From positions 1 through 64,000 of the forward strand of contig NZ_SNYR01000002.1 of the NCBI RefSeq assembly GCF_004363175.1: a stretch of DNA of 64,000 bases. The letters run 5' to 3'. A model generated the notes under the pieces. That model searched no databases. It saw only the letters and a program-made list of their open reading frames with translations, and had not been told where the DNA came from. The translations under genes were made by a program, and so were the position numbers. Every line of letters begins with the position of its first letter. The first letter of the stretch is position 1. Origin of the DNA: Maritalea mobilis (GTDB lineage Bacteria; Pseudomonadota; Alphaproteobacteria; Rhizobiales; Devosiaceae). Positions 42,986 through 51,078 of this stretch are shown piece after piece.

Positions 42986-43371
42986 TGTCGAAGGTCGAAA
43001 CCGGATACCAAAAGGAAGGCAACCGCCACATTTGGTTTGCCAAGAGTGAGTTAGGCGGCGTCCACATTTGGGCGATAGAGCAAGACAAGGATTGGCGTGA
43101 CAGGTGGGGCGAACGCTTCCTAGGTGGTATCGAAATTCACTCGCCTAAGCCGCTTTATGGAGATTGCCAAGCATCTCATGATGATTGCTGGCTATTGAAT
43201 GCGCCTTGCTGGCATGACGGTTCATCATTGCAGTTCTCAGAGCAAATCGAACCCGTCATGCGCCACTGCGACGATATCCGCGAGATGGACGATTACATCA
43301 TCGGAACATGCATTGAGCGTTATCGCTACCAATTTGATCACGACGAACAACCACAACCAGAATTTCTGTAG
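42985..43371 (+). CDS. Unknown early phage protein
   Basis: The product has 128 residues, rich in W, H and D (HIWFAKSELGGVHIWAIEQD). Starts one base into the previous stop (TAATG). Second gene of the rightward operon. No family. Confidence 0.6.
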   Translation: MSKVETGYQKEGNRHIWFAKSELGGVHIWAIEQDKDWRDRWGERFLGGIEIHSPKPLYGDCQASHDDCWLLNAPCWHDGSSLQFSEQIEPVMRHCDDIREMDDYIIGTCIERYRYQFDHDEQPQPEFL

Positions 43372-43421
43372 GCACCAGACCGCGCCTACTACCAACAACA
43401 CGCTATTTAAGGAGCGGAGAG

Positions 43422-43757
43422 ATGGCAAAAGACCCAATCAAACTTGGTAATTTTGAAGTGCCAACGGAGTTTAGTGTTTTCGCTGGCGCAAAGCTAAACC
43501 AATACCCGCCGCATAACTCAATCCCAAAAGTTGGCCGTGAATATCACGATGTTGCGAACGGCTTGTTTTATGAGGGCGGCACACTAAGCGATTTTGGCGC
43601 CATTCTCAATCCGGGCGTGGACAGCGGTCTGTTTCACGGCGCTTTGAAAGCATATCTCGCTTCATTTGAGCCAAAGCACGAGCACAAGATGGATGCAGCC
43701 GCGTGGTTGATCAGCGAGTGTTGCACGGTCTCCGCCCTCACCCCACACGCACTATAG
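43422..43757 (+). CDS. Unknown early phage protein
   Basis: ATG after GGAGCGGAGAG; 111 residues, with FEVPTEFSVFAGAKLNQYPPHNSIPKVGREY-like loops and a helical C-terminus. No family. Confidence 0.6.
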   Translation: MAKDPIKLGNFEVPTEFSVFAGAKLNQYPPHNSIPKVGREYHDVANGLFYEGGTLSDFGAILNPGVDSGLFHGALKAYLASFEPKHEHKMDAAAWLISECCTVSALTPHAL

Positions 43758-43766
43758 GAGGCTGGA

Positions 43767-44096
43767 ATGGCTATAGAGGTTTTTGACGCCATCATGGATT
43801 GGGACGCTCGCAACCAATTAGTTCGGGAAGCAAGGTTATTCGAGTGGGCGGTTTGGGATAGCAAACAGCGCACCTGCGGGAGGTGTCATTGGTGGATGAA
43901 ATCCAATGATTGCCCATTAGAACACAATATTAACGGCATGTCTAAAGGCCCATCTTCTGGTGATCGCCGTGCAAGCCAATGCTCAAAATTCAACCGTACA
44001 CGACGGGCTGTGGAAGTTACAGAAAATCTGGAAAAAAAAGCAGAGCAATTAGCGAGCGCCCTTTCCAAAGCCCACCCCACACAGGGAGATGAATGA
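43767..44096 (+). CDS. Unknown early phage protein with Cys-rich centre
   Basis: AGGAGG lies seven bases upstream; 109 residues. CGRCHWWMKSNDCPLE plus a later Cys suggests a metal site. C-terminal helix rich in K, E and A. Overlaps the next gene (ATGATG). Confidence 0.6.
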   Translation: MAIEVFDAIMDWDARNQLVREARLFEWAVWDSKQRTCGRCHWWMKSNDCPLEHNINGMSKGPSSGDRRASQCSKFNRTRRAVEVTENLEKKAEQLASALSKAHPTQGDE

Positions 44097-44383
44097 TGGC
44101 CGAACAAGACGAAGCTGCCTTTGCGGCTGCAAGCGACAATGGGCACCAATCAGGCCTCACCGCCCAAGAATACGCCGCCATTCAGCTAAAGGTGCCTAAT
44201 AGCGGCACTGAATGGCTGGATGAAATGATCGAGCAGTCTTTGCGGAACGATTTCGCAGGGCAAGCGCTGGCCAACATGGCAAGTTTTCACGCTGGTGATG
44301 CCTTTGATCCCAAGAACGTTTCAAAGGCTGCATATCAATACGCCGATGCCATGCTCCAAGCCCGGAGCGAGAGCGATGGGTGA
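44093..44383 (+). CDS. Small phage protein, unknown
   Basis: ATGATG start overlapping the previous stop; 96 residues, helical, with SGLTAQEYAAIQLKVPNSG, a phrase common to small phage early proteins. Function unknown. Confidence 0.65.
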   Translation: MMAEQDEAAFAAASDNGHQSGLTAQEYAAIQLKVPNSGTEWLDEMIEQSLRNDFAGQALANMASFHAGDAFDPKNVSKAAYQYADAMLQARSESDG

Positions 44384-44510
44384 CAGCCAAACCACTTCAA
44401 ACGATGTGAGCCAATGGGCAATCGCTGCTGATGCAAAGCGCAACAAGGATGGGAAATCATCCATAGCCAATCTAACCGCCGATAAGGCCAAGGAGAAAGA
44501 CAATGGGTGA
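44376..44510 (+). CDS. 44-residue coupled microprotein
   Basis: ATG inside the end of the previous gene, stop overlaps next ATG. Charged, hydrophilic, ending KAKEKDNG. Evidence is coupling and position. Confidence 0.55.
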   Translation: MGDSQTTSNDVSQWAIAADAKRNKDGKSSIANLTADKAKEKDNG

Positions 44511-44745
44511 TCTATTTCTTTTAGTATTTATCATCATTCTGTTCGCCATAGCCGGATGGATAGGAGTGACCGCCGGTCGTCTTACCACCAACGGACATTG
44601 GCACAAGAGATATCGTCATACATGCGGGTACCACACAGAGTATAAGCACAACACGAAGCCATGCGGTGGATGTGGCGCTGATGATGGACAGTGGGAAGTG
44701 GTCACAATGCGCGCCCTAGTTTTTGGTTGGGAAGCGCAATCATGA
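44503..44745 (+). CDS. Membrane-anchored zinc-ribbon protein
   Basis: The product has 80 residues. A membrane helix (LFLLVFIIILFAIAGWIG) is followed by CGYHTEYKHNTKPCGGCG, a zinc-ribbon-like motif. Coupled on both sides. Function unknown. Confidence 0.65.
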   Translation: MGDLFLLVFIIILFAIAGWIGVTAGRLTTNGHWHKRYRHTCGYHTEYKHNTKPCGGCGADDGQWEVVTMRALVFGWEAQS

Positions 44746-44852
44746 CCCGCACGATCAAATTCATCTCGAAATACGACACGCCGATAGCTTGCGCCATTTG
44801 GATTGCGGCTTGGTTCATCGGCACTGCAATCGCCTGTCTGCAAGGAGTGTGA
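44742..44852 (+). CDS. 36-residue membrane microprotein
   Basis: ATG overlaps the previous stop (ATGA). One membrane helix (IACAIWIAAWFIGTAIACL-like). Its end carries the AAGGAG site of the Lar gene. Likely translated. Confidence 0.55.
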   Translation: MTRTIKFISKYDTPIACAIWIAAWFIGTAIACLQGV

Positions 44853-44854
44853 AT

Positions 44855-45112
44855 ATGAGTGAGAAGCTAAAGCCCTGTCCGTTTTGTGGGTCTTCAATTC
44901 TTGACACATACAAAATCGGTAATGGTCGTGTTGTGGCATGTCGAGATTGTGGAGGCGGCGCGAACGTAAACCGCTGGAACACCCGCCCTCTTGAGCAAGA
45001 GCTAGTAGAGGCGCTGAAAGACCTAACAGATGCTTGCGATAATTTCGGCGTATCAGGCGGCAATATCCCACATGCCAAGACGATAATCGCCAAAGCGGAG
45101 GGAAGATCATGA
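44855..45112 (+). CDS. Lar-family restriction alleviation protein
   Basis: ATG at 44855 with AAGGAG; 85 residues. LKPCPFCGSS, VACRDCGGGANVNRWNTR match the Lar-like zinc-binding family that modulates type I restriction in Rac-like phages. Protective function is known for Lar, inferred here. Confidence 0.85.
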   Translation: MSEKLKPCPFCGSSILDTYKIGNGRVVACRDCGGGANVNRWNTRPLEQELVEALKDLTDACDNFGVSGGNIPHAKTIIAKAEGRS

Positions 45113-45327
45113 ACATCACCCGCGTTGAAACCCGCCCTCACTGGTACGTCAAAATCGGCAACGGCTATCTACACATGATGGCGGGGGCAAGCCCAACAAC
45201 AGACAAGCGCCGGGCGCGGCTGGTCAATGAACACCAGTTAAAGAACGTGCTGGCGCAAATCCCCGGGGCCGTTCCCTACCCTCAAACCGAATACAACCAG
45301 AAAACAGATGGAGTGGCTTCGATATGA
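45109..45327 (+). CDS. Small basic phage protein
   Basis: The product has 72 residues, coupled upstream (ATGA) and to the annealase downstream. Beta-rich start, with RRARLVNEHQLKNVL. Unknown function. Confidence 0.55.
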   Translation: MNITRVETRPHWYVKIGNGYLHMMAGASPTTDKRRARLVNEHQLKNVLAQIPGAVPYPQTEYNQKTDGVASI

Positions 45328-46157
45328 GCGCACTAGCAAAACAAGACGAACACCACGAAGTGCAAACGCAAAGCCAAGGCAGCGCGATGCTGGACCGGAT
45401 TATGCAGGCTGCCAGCAATGCCGATATGGACATTGATAAGTTTGAGCGCCTCATAGCTTTGCAGCGCGACATGGAAAAAGATCAGGCAAAGAAAGAGTTC
45501 TATGCCGCCATGTCAGAGGCGCAGAACGCAATGAAGCCCATTGTGAAGAATGCAGAGAACAATTTCACAGGGTCCAAGTATGCCACGCTTGAGGCAATCA
45601 ACCGGGAAATTCAGCCTATCATCTATGCGCATGGGTTTTCGATCACTTTCGGGGAAGGCGAGACTCAAAAGAATAATCACTATCGAGTGCAAGCGACGAT
45701 CCGGCATGTTTCCGGCCATTCTGAAACAGAATTTATGGATGTGCCATCCGATGGTGCTGGCGCACAGGGCGGGAAAAACAAGAACGCAACACAGGCTTTT
45801 GGCTCGTCTGTCACCTATGCACGTCGATACCTGACAACTGCAATCTTCAACTTGTCTATCACTGGTGAAGATGATGATGCGCAACGGGCAAGTGAGAACC
45901 CGCCTAAGTTCGAGCGCCTCACACCGCATCGCGCAAAAGAGATCATCAACTTCCATGCGATCTTGAAAGAGATTGATGAAGGTCAATTCAAGAAGCTCAA
46001 GAACCTGGAGGCCGAGCTTCAAGGCCGCCTCGCATTCATGCCAGAAAACTGGATTGGGCAGTTTATGGAACGCATTGAAACGCGCCGTGAAGAACTTGAG
46101 GCGATGGCCGAAAAAATTGACATGGCAGATCGCGGCAACCCGGAGGCATACCAATGA
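45324..46157 (+). CDS. erf: ERF-family single-strand annealing protein
   Basis: The product has 277 residues. FYAAMSEAQNAMKPIVKNAEN, SKYATLEAINREIQPIIYAHG, and GSSVTYARRYLTTAIFNL are the ERF core (about 55-175). The C-terminal tail is helical and acidic. It anneals single strands in phage recombination and circularisation. Confidence 0.92.
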   Translation: MSALAKQDEHHEVQTQSQGSAMLDRIMQAASNADMDIDKFERLIALQRDMEKDQAKKEFYAAMSEAQNAMKPIVKNAENNFTGSKYATLEAINREIQPIIYAHGFSITFGEGETQKNNHYRVQATIRHVSGHSETEFMDVPSDGAGAQGGKNKNATQAFGSSVTYARRYLTTAIFNLSITGEDDDAQRASENPPKFERLTPHRAKEIINFHAILKEIDEGQFKKLKNLEAELQGRLAFMPENWIGQFMERIETRREELEAMAEKIDMADRGNPEAYQ

Positions 46158-46624
46158 TCTATCAATGGGATGGCTTGGCTATGGTGCCAATGCCACGGTT
46201 TCAACAAAAGTGCGATGATCAGTTTGTTGTCGGTGAGCTTTACAATCTCGAAATCAAAGAAGATCGATCTGCAAACAGCCACAAGCAGTATTTCGCAGCA
46301 GTCCGTGAATATTGGGTAAACCTGCCGGAATTGATCGAAGATAACTTCCCAACCGACGAGCATTTGCGGAAATGGGCTTTGATCAAGTGCGGATATTATG
46401 ACGAGCGGTCAATGGTTGCATCCAGCAAGGCTGAAGCGTTGCGAATTGCGTCATTTGTAAAGCCCTCGGACGATTTTGCAATTGTCACGGTGAATGAGTG
46501 TGTCGTGCAGGTATTCACCGCCAAATCTCAATCTTTGAAAGCAATGGGGAAGCGTGAATTTCAGGCCAGCAAGCAAGCCGTTCTGGACTTCTTAGAAGCC
46601 CTTGTGATGGGCCAAGCAGCATAG
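46154..46624 (+). CDS. Conserved phage protein next to ERF
   Basis: The product has 156 residues. EDRSANSHKQYFAAVREYW and HLRKWALIKCGYYDERSM recur in phages directly after ERF. It may be a NinB-like recombination accessory factor, but no diagnostic motif is seen. Coupled to ERF by 4 bases. Confidence 0.7.
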   Translation: MIYQWDGLAMVPMPRFQQKCDDQFVVGELYNLEIKEDRSANSHKQYFAAVREYWVNLPELIEDNFPTDEHLRKWALIKCGYYDERSMVASSKAEALRIASFVKPSDDFAIVTVNECVVQVFTAKSQSLKAMGKREFQASKQAVLDFLEALVMGQAA

Positions 46625-46633
46625 GAGAGCAAT

Positions 46634-46939
46634 ATGGGTTACCACAAAGACAGCCTTTGCAAATCGTGCAAGCGCGGACGGATCAGCGTTCAAGTCGGTT
46701 ATTTGAAACCTGAATTTAAGTGCGGAACCTGTGGTGACGTGTTTAGCGCGGGATTTGATGGTGCACCATATTTTGAAGCGGCGATAAACAAAAAACCGAA
46801 CGAAACACCGCTCGATTATGTGTCGCACTATTATAACGGTTCGTGGGTTGATGGTAAGCATATACAGCCAAGCAGGCGCGGCAAGCTCGTAATGAACCCT
46901 AAGCACAGAGAATGGTTCAAGAAGTGGAATGTCGCATGA
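46634..46939 (+). CDS. Zinc-ribbon phage protein
   Basis: The product has 101 residues. CKSCKRGR and CGTCGDVF form a zinc ribbon of about 30 residues; the rest is basic. Overlaps the next gene by 4 bases. Confidence 0.65.
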   Translation: MGYHKDSLCKSCKRGRISVQVGYLKPEFKCGTCGDVFSAGFDGAPYFEAAINKKPNETPLDYVSHYYNGSWVDGKHIQPSRRGKLVMNPKHREWFKKWNVA

Positions 46940-47367
46940 TCCACTCCAAGAAATACACAGACGCGGCTAGAGGCCAGCCCTGCACTTTGCAGATCCCCGG
47001 AATATGTAACGGCGATTGGTCAACAACCGTTGCGGCCCACATTCGCGATGAATTTAAGGGGACCGGCAACAAGGCCAGCGACATTTCAATTCTCGACGCC
47101 TGCCACTCATGCCATGCAAAATTTGATGGGCAGTTAGGCGAACCGCTAAGCCGTGATGAATGGCTATTCTATGCGCTGCGCGGCATTCAGCGCACCTTAG
47201 AGAACCGTTTCGCGCAAGGCATTTTGTTTGTGCCTGCCGACCCAAAGAAGCGCAAGAGCGGCAAGAAGGTCAGATCAGGCAAGCCGATACAATCGCGGGG
47301 CTTTCCCAAGGCGAAACGCAAGATGAACGATCCGTTTTTCGACAACTCTAGAGACGTAAACGATTGA
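46936..47367 (+). CDS. DUF1364/YbcO-like recombination nuclease
   Basis: ATG at 46936 overlaps the previous stop; 143 residues. CTLQIPGICNGD, VAAHIRDEF, ACHSCHAKFDG (HNH-like metal site) match DUF1364. Related YbcO-type proteins cut DNA. Basic C-terminal tail. Confidence 0.8.
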   Translation: MIHSKKYTDAARGQPCTLQIPGICNGDWSTTVAAHIRDEFKGTGNKASDISILDACHSCHAKFDGQLGEPLSRDEWLFYALRGIQRTLENRFAQGILFVPADPKKRKSGKKVRSGKPIQSRGFPKAKRKMNDPFFDNSRDVND

Positions 47368-47374
47368 GGAAATC

Positions 47375-47590
47375 ATGATCAAGAAACCAGACTTTGAAGC
47401 ATTTGCAAAAGACGTGATGGAGGCTTGGCCGGAAGGTGATCTTGAAGGTTTTGAGTTGCAAGAAAAGGCCATAAAGCACGGACTGATCTATGAGGTTGAC
47501 GGCGGCTATGACCCTAAGAAGCACGAGGACTTGTACGGTTGCTCCGAACCTGGAGACACTTGGTATCAGATAAACTTCAAACGCCCATAA
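47375..47590 (+). CDS. Small phage protein
   Basis: The product has 71 residues, with FAKDVMEAWPEGDLEGFELQEKA, a phrase frequent in phage early regions. Function unknown. Confidence 0.7.
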   Translation: MIKKPDFEAFAKDVMEAWPEGDLEGFELQEKAIKHGLIYEVDGGYDPKKHEDLYGCSEPGDTWYQINFKRP

Positions 47591-47619
47591 CCCAACGTAA
47601 AGCAACTGGATGAAATGTG

Positions 47620-47907
47620 ATGAAGGCAAAGAACGTAAAAATAGGAATGGTCGTTGAGGCAAAAGGCCAAGGAATATTCGTTGCTGTAGATGCCAGCAAT
47701 ATCGATAAAATTCGTTTTTTTGCTGATGAATATCGCATAGCCGCCAAGGACAAGCAGCCCAAAAAATGTTGGGTGAACATATACCCACGAAATTCAACGG
47801 CTGGCTTTGCATCCAGAAAAGAAGCGGATGACGCGGCGGGCCATACACGTATCGCTTGTCTTTCATATCGCCGCGGCAGCGGGCTAACTCCAAAGGACCA
47901 ATCATGA
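47620..47907 (+). CDS. Small phage protein
   Basis: ATG at 47620 (a GTG directly precedes it); 95 residues, beta-rich start (NVKIGMVVEAKGQG), basic C-terminus. Its stop overlaps the next start. Unknown. Confidence 0.55.
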   Translation: MKAKNVKIGMVVEAKGQGIFVAVDASNIDKIRFFADEYRIAAKDKQPKKCWVNIYPRNSTAGFASRKEADDAAGHTRIACLSYRRGSGLTPKDQS

Positions 47908-48389
47908 CCACACCAAAAGAAAAGCTCTCGGAAACTAATGAAATCGACGGCCAAGAATACCCCAGCGATGTCCTTATGCGGCTTGTTGAGAAAATCATGG
48001 GCGTGACGGAGAAAGAATGTGCCGCCGATGTGGAAACAGGCGCTGCGGCTTGGGAACACGCCACTGAAATTCTTGCACGTATAAAGGCAGCGCGAGAGGA
48101 AGGGCGGAGGGAGAAAATCAGCGCCTATGATTTTGTTTTAGGTGCTGATGCCTGTGCGTTGCTTGATGTTTTGAGCCGCGCCAAGTGTGATGATTGCAGT
48201 GGGCAAGGTGAACGGAATGACGCCGAAGCTGGTGACATTTCTTTCAACTCGTGGGTTTGCAAATCTTGCGATGGCAAAGGATGGAATAAACAAGCGGTCG
48301 TGGAAATCATTGGCGCAGTAGGGCCAATCTCACCCCAGCCAGAAATCCGCAATCTCCCCACCAATGCGCCAGAAGGTGAGAGCGAATGA
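47904..48389 (+). CDS. Zinc-binding phage protein
   Basis: ATG at 47904 (ATGA overlap); 161 residues. CDDCSGQGE and CKSCDGKGW form a DnaJ-like CxxCxGxG pair. N-terminal helical part is acidic. Function unknown. Confidence 0.6.
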   Translation: MTTPKEKLSETNEIDGQEYPSDVLMRLVEKIMGVTEKECAADVETGAAAWEHATEILARIKAAREEGRREKISAYDFVLGADACALLDVLSRAKCDDCSGQGERNDAEAGDISFNSWVCKSCDGKGWNKQAVVEIIGAVGPISPQPEIRNLPTNAPEGESE

Positions 48390-48589
48390 GAATGTCAGAA
48401 GCAAAACCGGGGGCTATTGTGGTGCGCAAGTCAGATGGTCAAGTCTGTTGGGTCGCCAACAACACTAACCTGATGGTTGGTGACAAGGTGGAAAGCACCC
48501 TTTGGCGGCCCCGCGAATTTCGCCACGCAACAATTGACGATCTGCCATTTGTTACAACCCTCCCCACCAAGGAGCAGGACAATGCCTAG
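48386..48589 (+). CDS. Small beta-rich phage protein
   Basis: The product has 67 residues, coupled at both ends. Pattern GAIVVRKSDGQVCWVANNTN suggests a small beta barrel. Unknown. Confidence 0.6.
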   Translation: MRMSEAKPGAIVVRKSDGQVCWVANNTNLMVGDKVESTLWRPREFRHATIDDLPFVTTLPTKEQDNA

Positions 48590-48857
48590 GAAGATCAAAG
48601 ACCGCATTGTTGATGCGTTAACCCAGCATGGGAATGGCGGCTTTCTGGTTTATCATGAACTGGCGAAGTTGGTTTTCCCAAAAGATAAATATCCCAACGC
48701 ATGGAACCATCCAGCTAGGGGCGGCCCTCCGGGGTGTTACATGGTCTTAAGCAGAGCAATTCGTGAGCATGGCTTCTATATCAGCTATGAAGACGCGCCA
48801 GCCGTGGTTTACGCGACTGTTGGGCTGGCTGGAAACCTCCCCACCAAGGATCAGTGA
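48582..48857 (+). CDS. Small winged-helix-like phage protein
   Basis: ATG at 48582 inside the previous gene; 91 residues. Helical start (KDRIVDALTQHGNGGFLVYHELAKLVFP) and a following strand region look like a winged helix. Function unknown. Confidence 0.6.
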   Translation: MPRKIKDRIVDALTQHGNGGFLVYHELAKLVFPKDKYPNAWNHPARGGPPGCYMVLSRAIREHGFYISYEDAPAVVYATVGLAGNLPTKDQ

Positions 48858-48858
48858 G

Positions 48859-48948
48859 ATGGATAGCCGTACGAAAGGCTACGAAACAGCTACGAAAGAT
48901 TTTACGAAAGGCAAGTGTGATGAAGAACAAACTCCAGGACTTGAATGA
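48859..48948 (+). CDS. Possible 29-residue peptide spanning TACGAAA repeats
   Basis: ATG one base after the previous stop with AAGGA upstream. Its DNA contains four TACGAAA repeats. It overlaps the start of the next gene. Could be a leader peptide or chance. Confidence 0.35.
   Translation: MDSRTKGYETATKDFTKGKCDEEQTPGLE
48870..48909. repeat. Four direct TACGAAA repeats, about one helical turn apart
   Basis: TACGAAA at 48870, 48880, 48891 and 48903 (spacing 10, 11, 12). Phased short repeats of this kind can be protein-binding iterons. It lies upstream of a gene start at 48920. Confidence 0.5.
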
Positions 48949-49180
48949 TCACCTATTCGCCCAAATGGAACGCCTTTCAGAAGAAGGCATGAGCGCGGAG
49001 CAAATTGAACAAGAATCCAAACGCGCAGATTCAATGGTTTCGGTTGCTGATCAAATTATTCGCAACGCCGACCTGACATTTAAAGCCGCAACCTTTGTTG
49101 CCACACATGGCGACCGATACCGCCCCGCCTTATCTGGTCTGATCGGCAAACCTGTAACAGTGGAGCATGAAAAAGAATGA
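48920..49180 (+). CDS. Conserved small helical phage protein
   Basis: ATG at 48920; 86 residues. LFAQMERLSEEGMSAEQIEQESKRA and VADQIIRNADLTFKAA recur in many phage early regions. Function unknown. Confidence 0.7.
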   Translation: MKNKLQDLNDHLFAQMERLSEEGMSAEQIEQESKRADSMVSVADQIIRNADLTFKAATFVATHGDRYRPALSGLIGKPVTVEHEKE

Positions 49181-49803
49181 AGGGCAGATCAATTCCATAC
49201 AGCAAAGAAGAATTGGTATGGCTTGAGGCGCGTAAGACAAAGCCTCGCCGCCAGCTGCATACTGAATTTGTCCAGACGTTCGGTCGCGATGATATTACGC
49301 TCGCTAATTTCAAAGCGAAATGCACTCGCATGGGTTGGAAAACAGGCCGGACAGGCCAATTCAAGAAGGGCATTACACCGCACAACAAAGGCAAGCCGCA
49401 CCCGCCCAAAGGACGTGCCAAAGAAACGCAATTCAAGAAGGGCAACACTCCACACAACACAAATTACCTTGGCCATGAGCGGCAAACAAAGAACGGCTAT
49501 ATCGAAATCAGTGTGGACGAAGTGAACCCGCATACCGGATATGAACGCCGCTATGTGCTGAAACATAGATGGATGTGGGAAAAGGCAAACGGCCCAGTGC
49601 CAGAAGGACATGCGCTAAAATGTTTGGATGGGGATAAAACGAATTGTGACCCAAGCAATTGGGAGGCAATACCCCGCGCCCTGCTACCACGTTTGAGCGG
49701 TGCAAAGAAGGGCATCAATTACGATCAAGCCCCGGCAGAGTTGAAGCCGACAATTCTAACGGTCGCTAAATTGGAACATGCATCAAGAGAGGCCAACCAA
49801 TGA
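49177..49803 (+). CDS. HNH endonuclease (NUMOD/HNH_3 type)
   Basis: The product has 208 residues. Basic repeated segments (GQFKKGITPHNKGKPHPPKG and a second FKKGNTPHN) bind DNA in such proteins. The HNH core is LKHRWMWEKANGPVPEGHALKCLDGDKTNCDPSNWE. It may be a free-standing homing-type nuclease or a phage nuclease. Confidence 0.85.
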   Translation: MKGRSIPYSKEELVWLEARKTKPRRQLHTEFVQTFGRDDITLANFKAKCTRMGWKTGRTGQFKKGITPHNKGKPHPPKGRAKETQFKKGNTPHNTNYLGHERQTKNGYIEISVDEVNPHTGYERRYVLKHRWMWEKANGPVPEGHALKCLDGDKTNCDPSNWEAIPRALLPRLSGAKKGINYDQAPAELKPTILTVAKLEHASREANQ

Positions 49804-49859
49804 ACACCATTGACATAGACGCGCCTATTCCGCTGGCAAGGCATGGAGGTGATGAATGA
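49800..49859 (+). CDS. 19-residue microprotein, coupled at both ends
   Basis: MNTIDIDAPIPLARHGGDE. Start overlaps the HNH stop (ATGA), stop overlaps the excisionase ATG (ATGA), and it carries the GGAGG of the next gene. May only keep ribosomes coupled. Confidence 0.4.
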   Translation: MNTIDIDAPIPLARHGGDE

Positions 49860-50182
49860 TAGAGGCATATACCGCCGCCGATGTAGCCAAGCAGTTGCAT
49901 GTTTCGCAACGGACCTTGGTTGAAAGCGCAAAAAAACATGGCCTTTGCTTCAAAGTTGGCCGTACAGTATTATTCACAAACTCACACATAGAGCAGTTGA
50001 TCGAAAAATGGGAAGTCTCAAACTCTTCAAACGTGGCGAAATCTGGTGGGTCCGTGGCACCATCAATGGATTCCGCATACGGGAGAGTACAGGAACGGCT
50101 GAAAAGTCAATTGCGGAGCAGTACAAAGCTAAGAGGACACTCGAAGTCCACAAGGCCGAAATCCACGGCCAAGAAAGCGTAG
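49856..50182 (+). CDS. Excisionase/AlpA-like helix-turn-helix protein
   Basis: The product has 108 residues. The first ~55 form a MerR/excisionase-type winged HTH (AADVAKQLHVSQRTLVESAKK). The C-terminal half is S/K/R-rich and overlaps the integrase start by about 175 bases in another frame. A directionality factor next to int is expected. Confidence 0.7.
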   Translation: MIEAYTAADVAKQLHVSQRTLVESAKKHGLCFKVGRTVLFTNSHIEQLIEKWEVSNSSNVAKSGGSVAPSMDSAYGRVQERLKSQLRSSTKLRGHSKSTRPKSTAKKA

Positions 50183-51006
50183 TCACCTTTGCCGCCGCAA
50201 TGGAGATATATCTAAACGCTGACAAATCGGAACGCTTTCTAGCACCAATCTTTGCAGAATGGGGTCACAAGAAAGTCAGCGAAATAAAGCCGGGCAATGT
50301 GCATGACCTTTGCCTTAAGCTGTACCCGAATAGCGGCCCCGCCACACACAACAGACAAGTGATAACGCCCGTTCAGGCGATTATAAATCACGCTGCAAAG
50401 CGCGGGCTATGCAACCCCATAAAAGTTGAGCGCTTTAAGGTCGAGAAGAAAATACCCCGCGTAGGCAACCAGCAATGGCTTGAATCTTTCATTGCCCATG
50501 CCAGCCCCCATCTGGGCGCTCTTGCCATGTTTATGGCGTACACAGGCGCACGAATAAGCGAAGCGGTTCGGCTTGAATGGAAAGATGTTGATTTTGACAA
50601 CCAAGTCGCGGTGCTAAGAAAGACCAAAACAGACCCGCTCGTTTGCACCATGCCCCAGCCTTTGATCATCAAGCTGGCAAATTTGGAGCGCACCCAAGAT
50701 CGTGTGTTCCGGTACAAGTCTCGAAACTCTATTCAAACGGCATGGGCAACTGCTGAAAAGAACGCCGAAATTGAGCATATTCCACCGCACGACATGGGCA
50801 GAAGGTACTTTGCAACAGCGCTAATGCAAAACGGGATTGACCCTGTGACGGTCGCTAAAGCTGGTGGGTGGAAAAGCAAGCGGATGGTGCTTGAAGTGTA
50901 CGCGCAACCAAGCGACACAAAAGAGGCTGTTCAAAACACGTTTGGCACAAAATTGACACAACCGCACATAGCGGTGCAAAATAACAAATCAAAAACAAAG
51001 AGATAG
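50008..51006 (+). CDS. int: Tyrosine integrase of the prophage
   Basis: ATG at 50008; 332 residues. N-terminal SAM-like core-binding domain to about 155, then catalytic domain: Arg in YTGARISEA, Lys region KTKTDPL, the box with HDMGRRYFATA (one residue more between His and Arg than the usual HxxR), GGWKSKRM and the nucleophile Tyr in EVYAQP. It lies 17 bases from attR. Integrates the phage into tRNA-Ser. Confidence 0.93.
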   Translation: MGSLKLFKRGEIWWVRGTINGFRIRESTGTAEKSIAEQYKAKRTLEVHKAEIHGQESVVTFAAAMEIYLNADKSERFLAPIFAEWGHKKVSEIKPGNVHDLCLKLYPNSGPATHNRQVITPVQAIINHAAKRGLCNPIKVERFKVEKKIPRVGNQQWLESFIAHASPHLGALAMFMAYTGARISEAVRLEWKDVDFDNQVAVLRKTKTDPLVCTMPQPLIIKLANLERTQDRVFRYKSRNSIQTAWATAEKNAEIEHIPPHDMGRRYFATALMQNGIDPVTVAKAGGWKSKRMVLEVYAQPSDTKEAVQNTFGTKLTQPHIAVQNNKSKTKR

Positions 51007-51023
51007 AGAAGCAAGCTACATCT

Positions 51024-51078
51024 TTAGCAGGGGAGCGCCTTCGACCACTCGGCCACCTCTCCGAGGCAGTGAATAACC
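51024..51078. repeat. attR core
   Basis: Copy of 9634-9688 (44 identical bases, one mismatch, 10 identical). Contains the displaced 5-prime half of the host tRNA-Ser gene (51062-51024, minus strand), a non-functional tRNA remnant. Confidence 0.95.

Larger units (their letters stand above)
9634..51067. mobile_element. Complete temperate siphovirus-type prophage integrated in tRNA-Ser(GCU)
   Basis: The two att repeats are offset by 41,390 bases, the expected size of the excised circle. Between them lies a full module set: integrase next to attR, repressor/Cro switch, replication, recombination, HNH-terminase, HK97-type portal/protease/capsid, lambda-type tail, tailspike, lysis. No structural gene is visibly disrupted, so the prophage may be inducible. 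The order and the HK97-fold head genes with a 589-residue tape measure indicate a long non-contractile tail; no sheath gene is seen. Confidence 0.95.

Noticed and set aside
44723-44854. Longer N-terminus for the Lar-like protein
   Set aside because: The upstream part reads as unnatural His/Arg-rich sequence; the ATG at 44855 has AAGGAG and begins the Lar motif.
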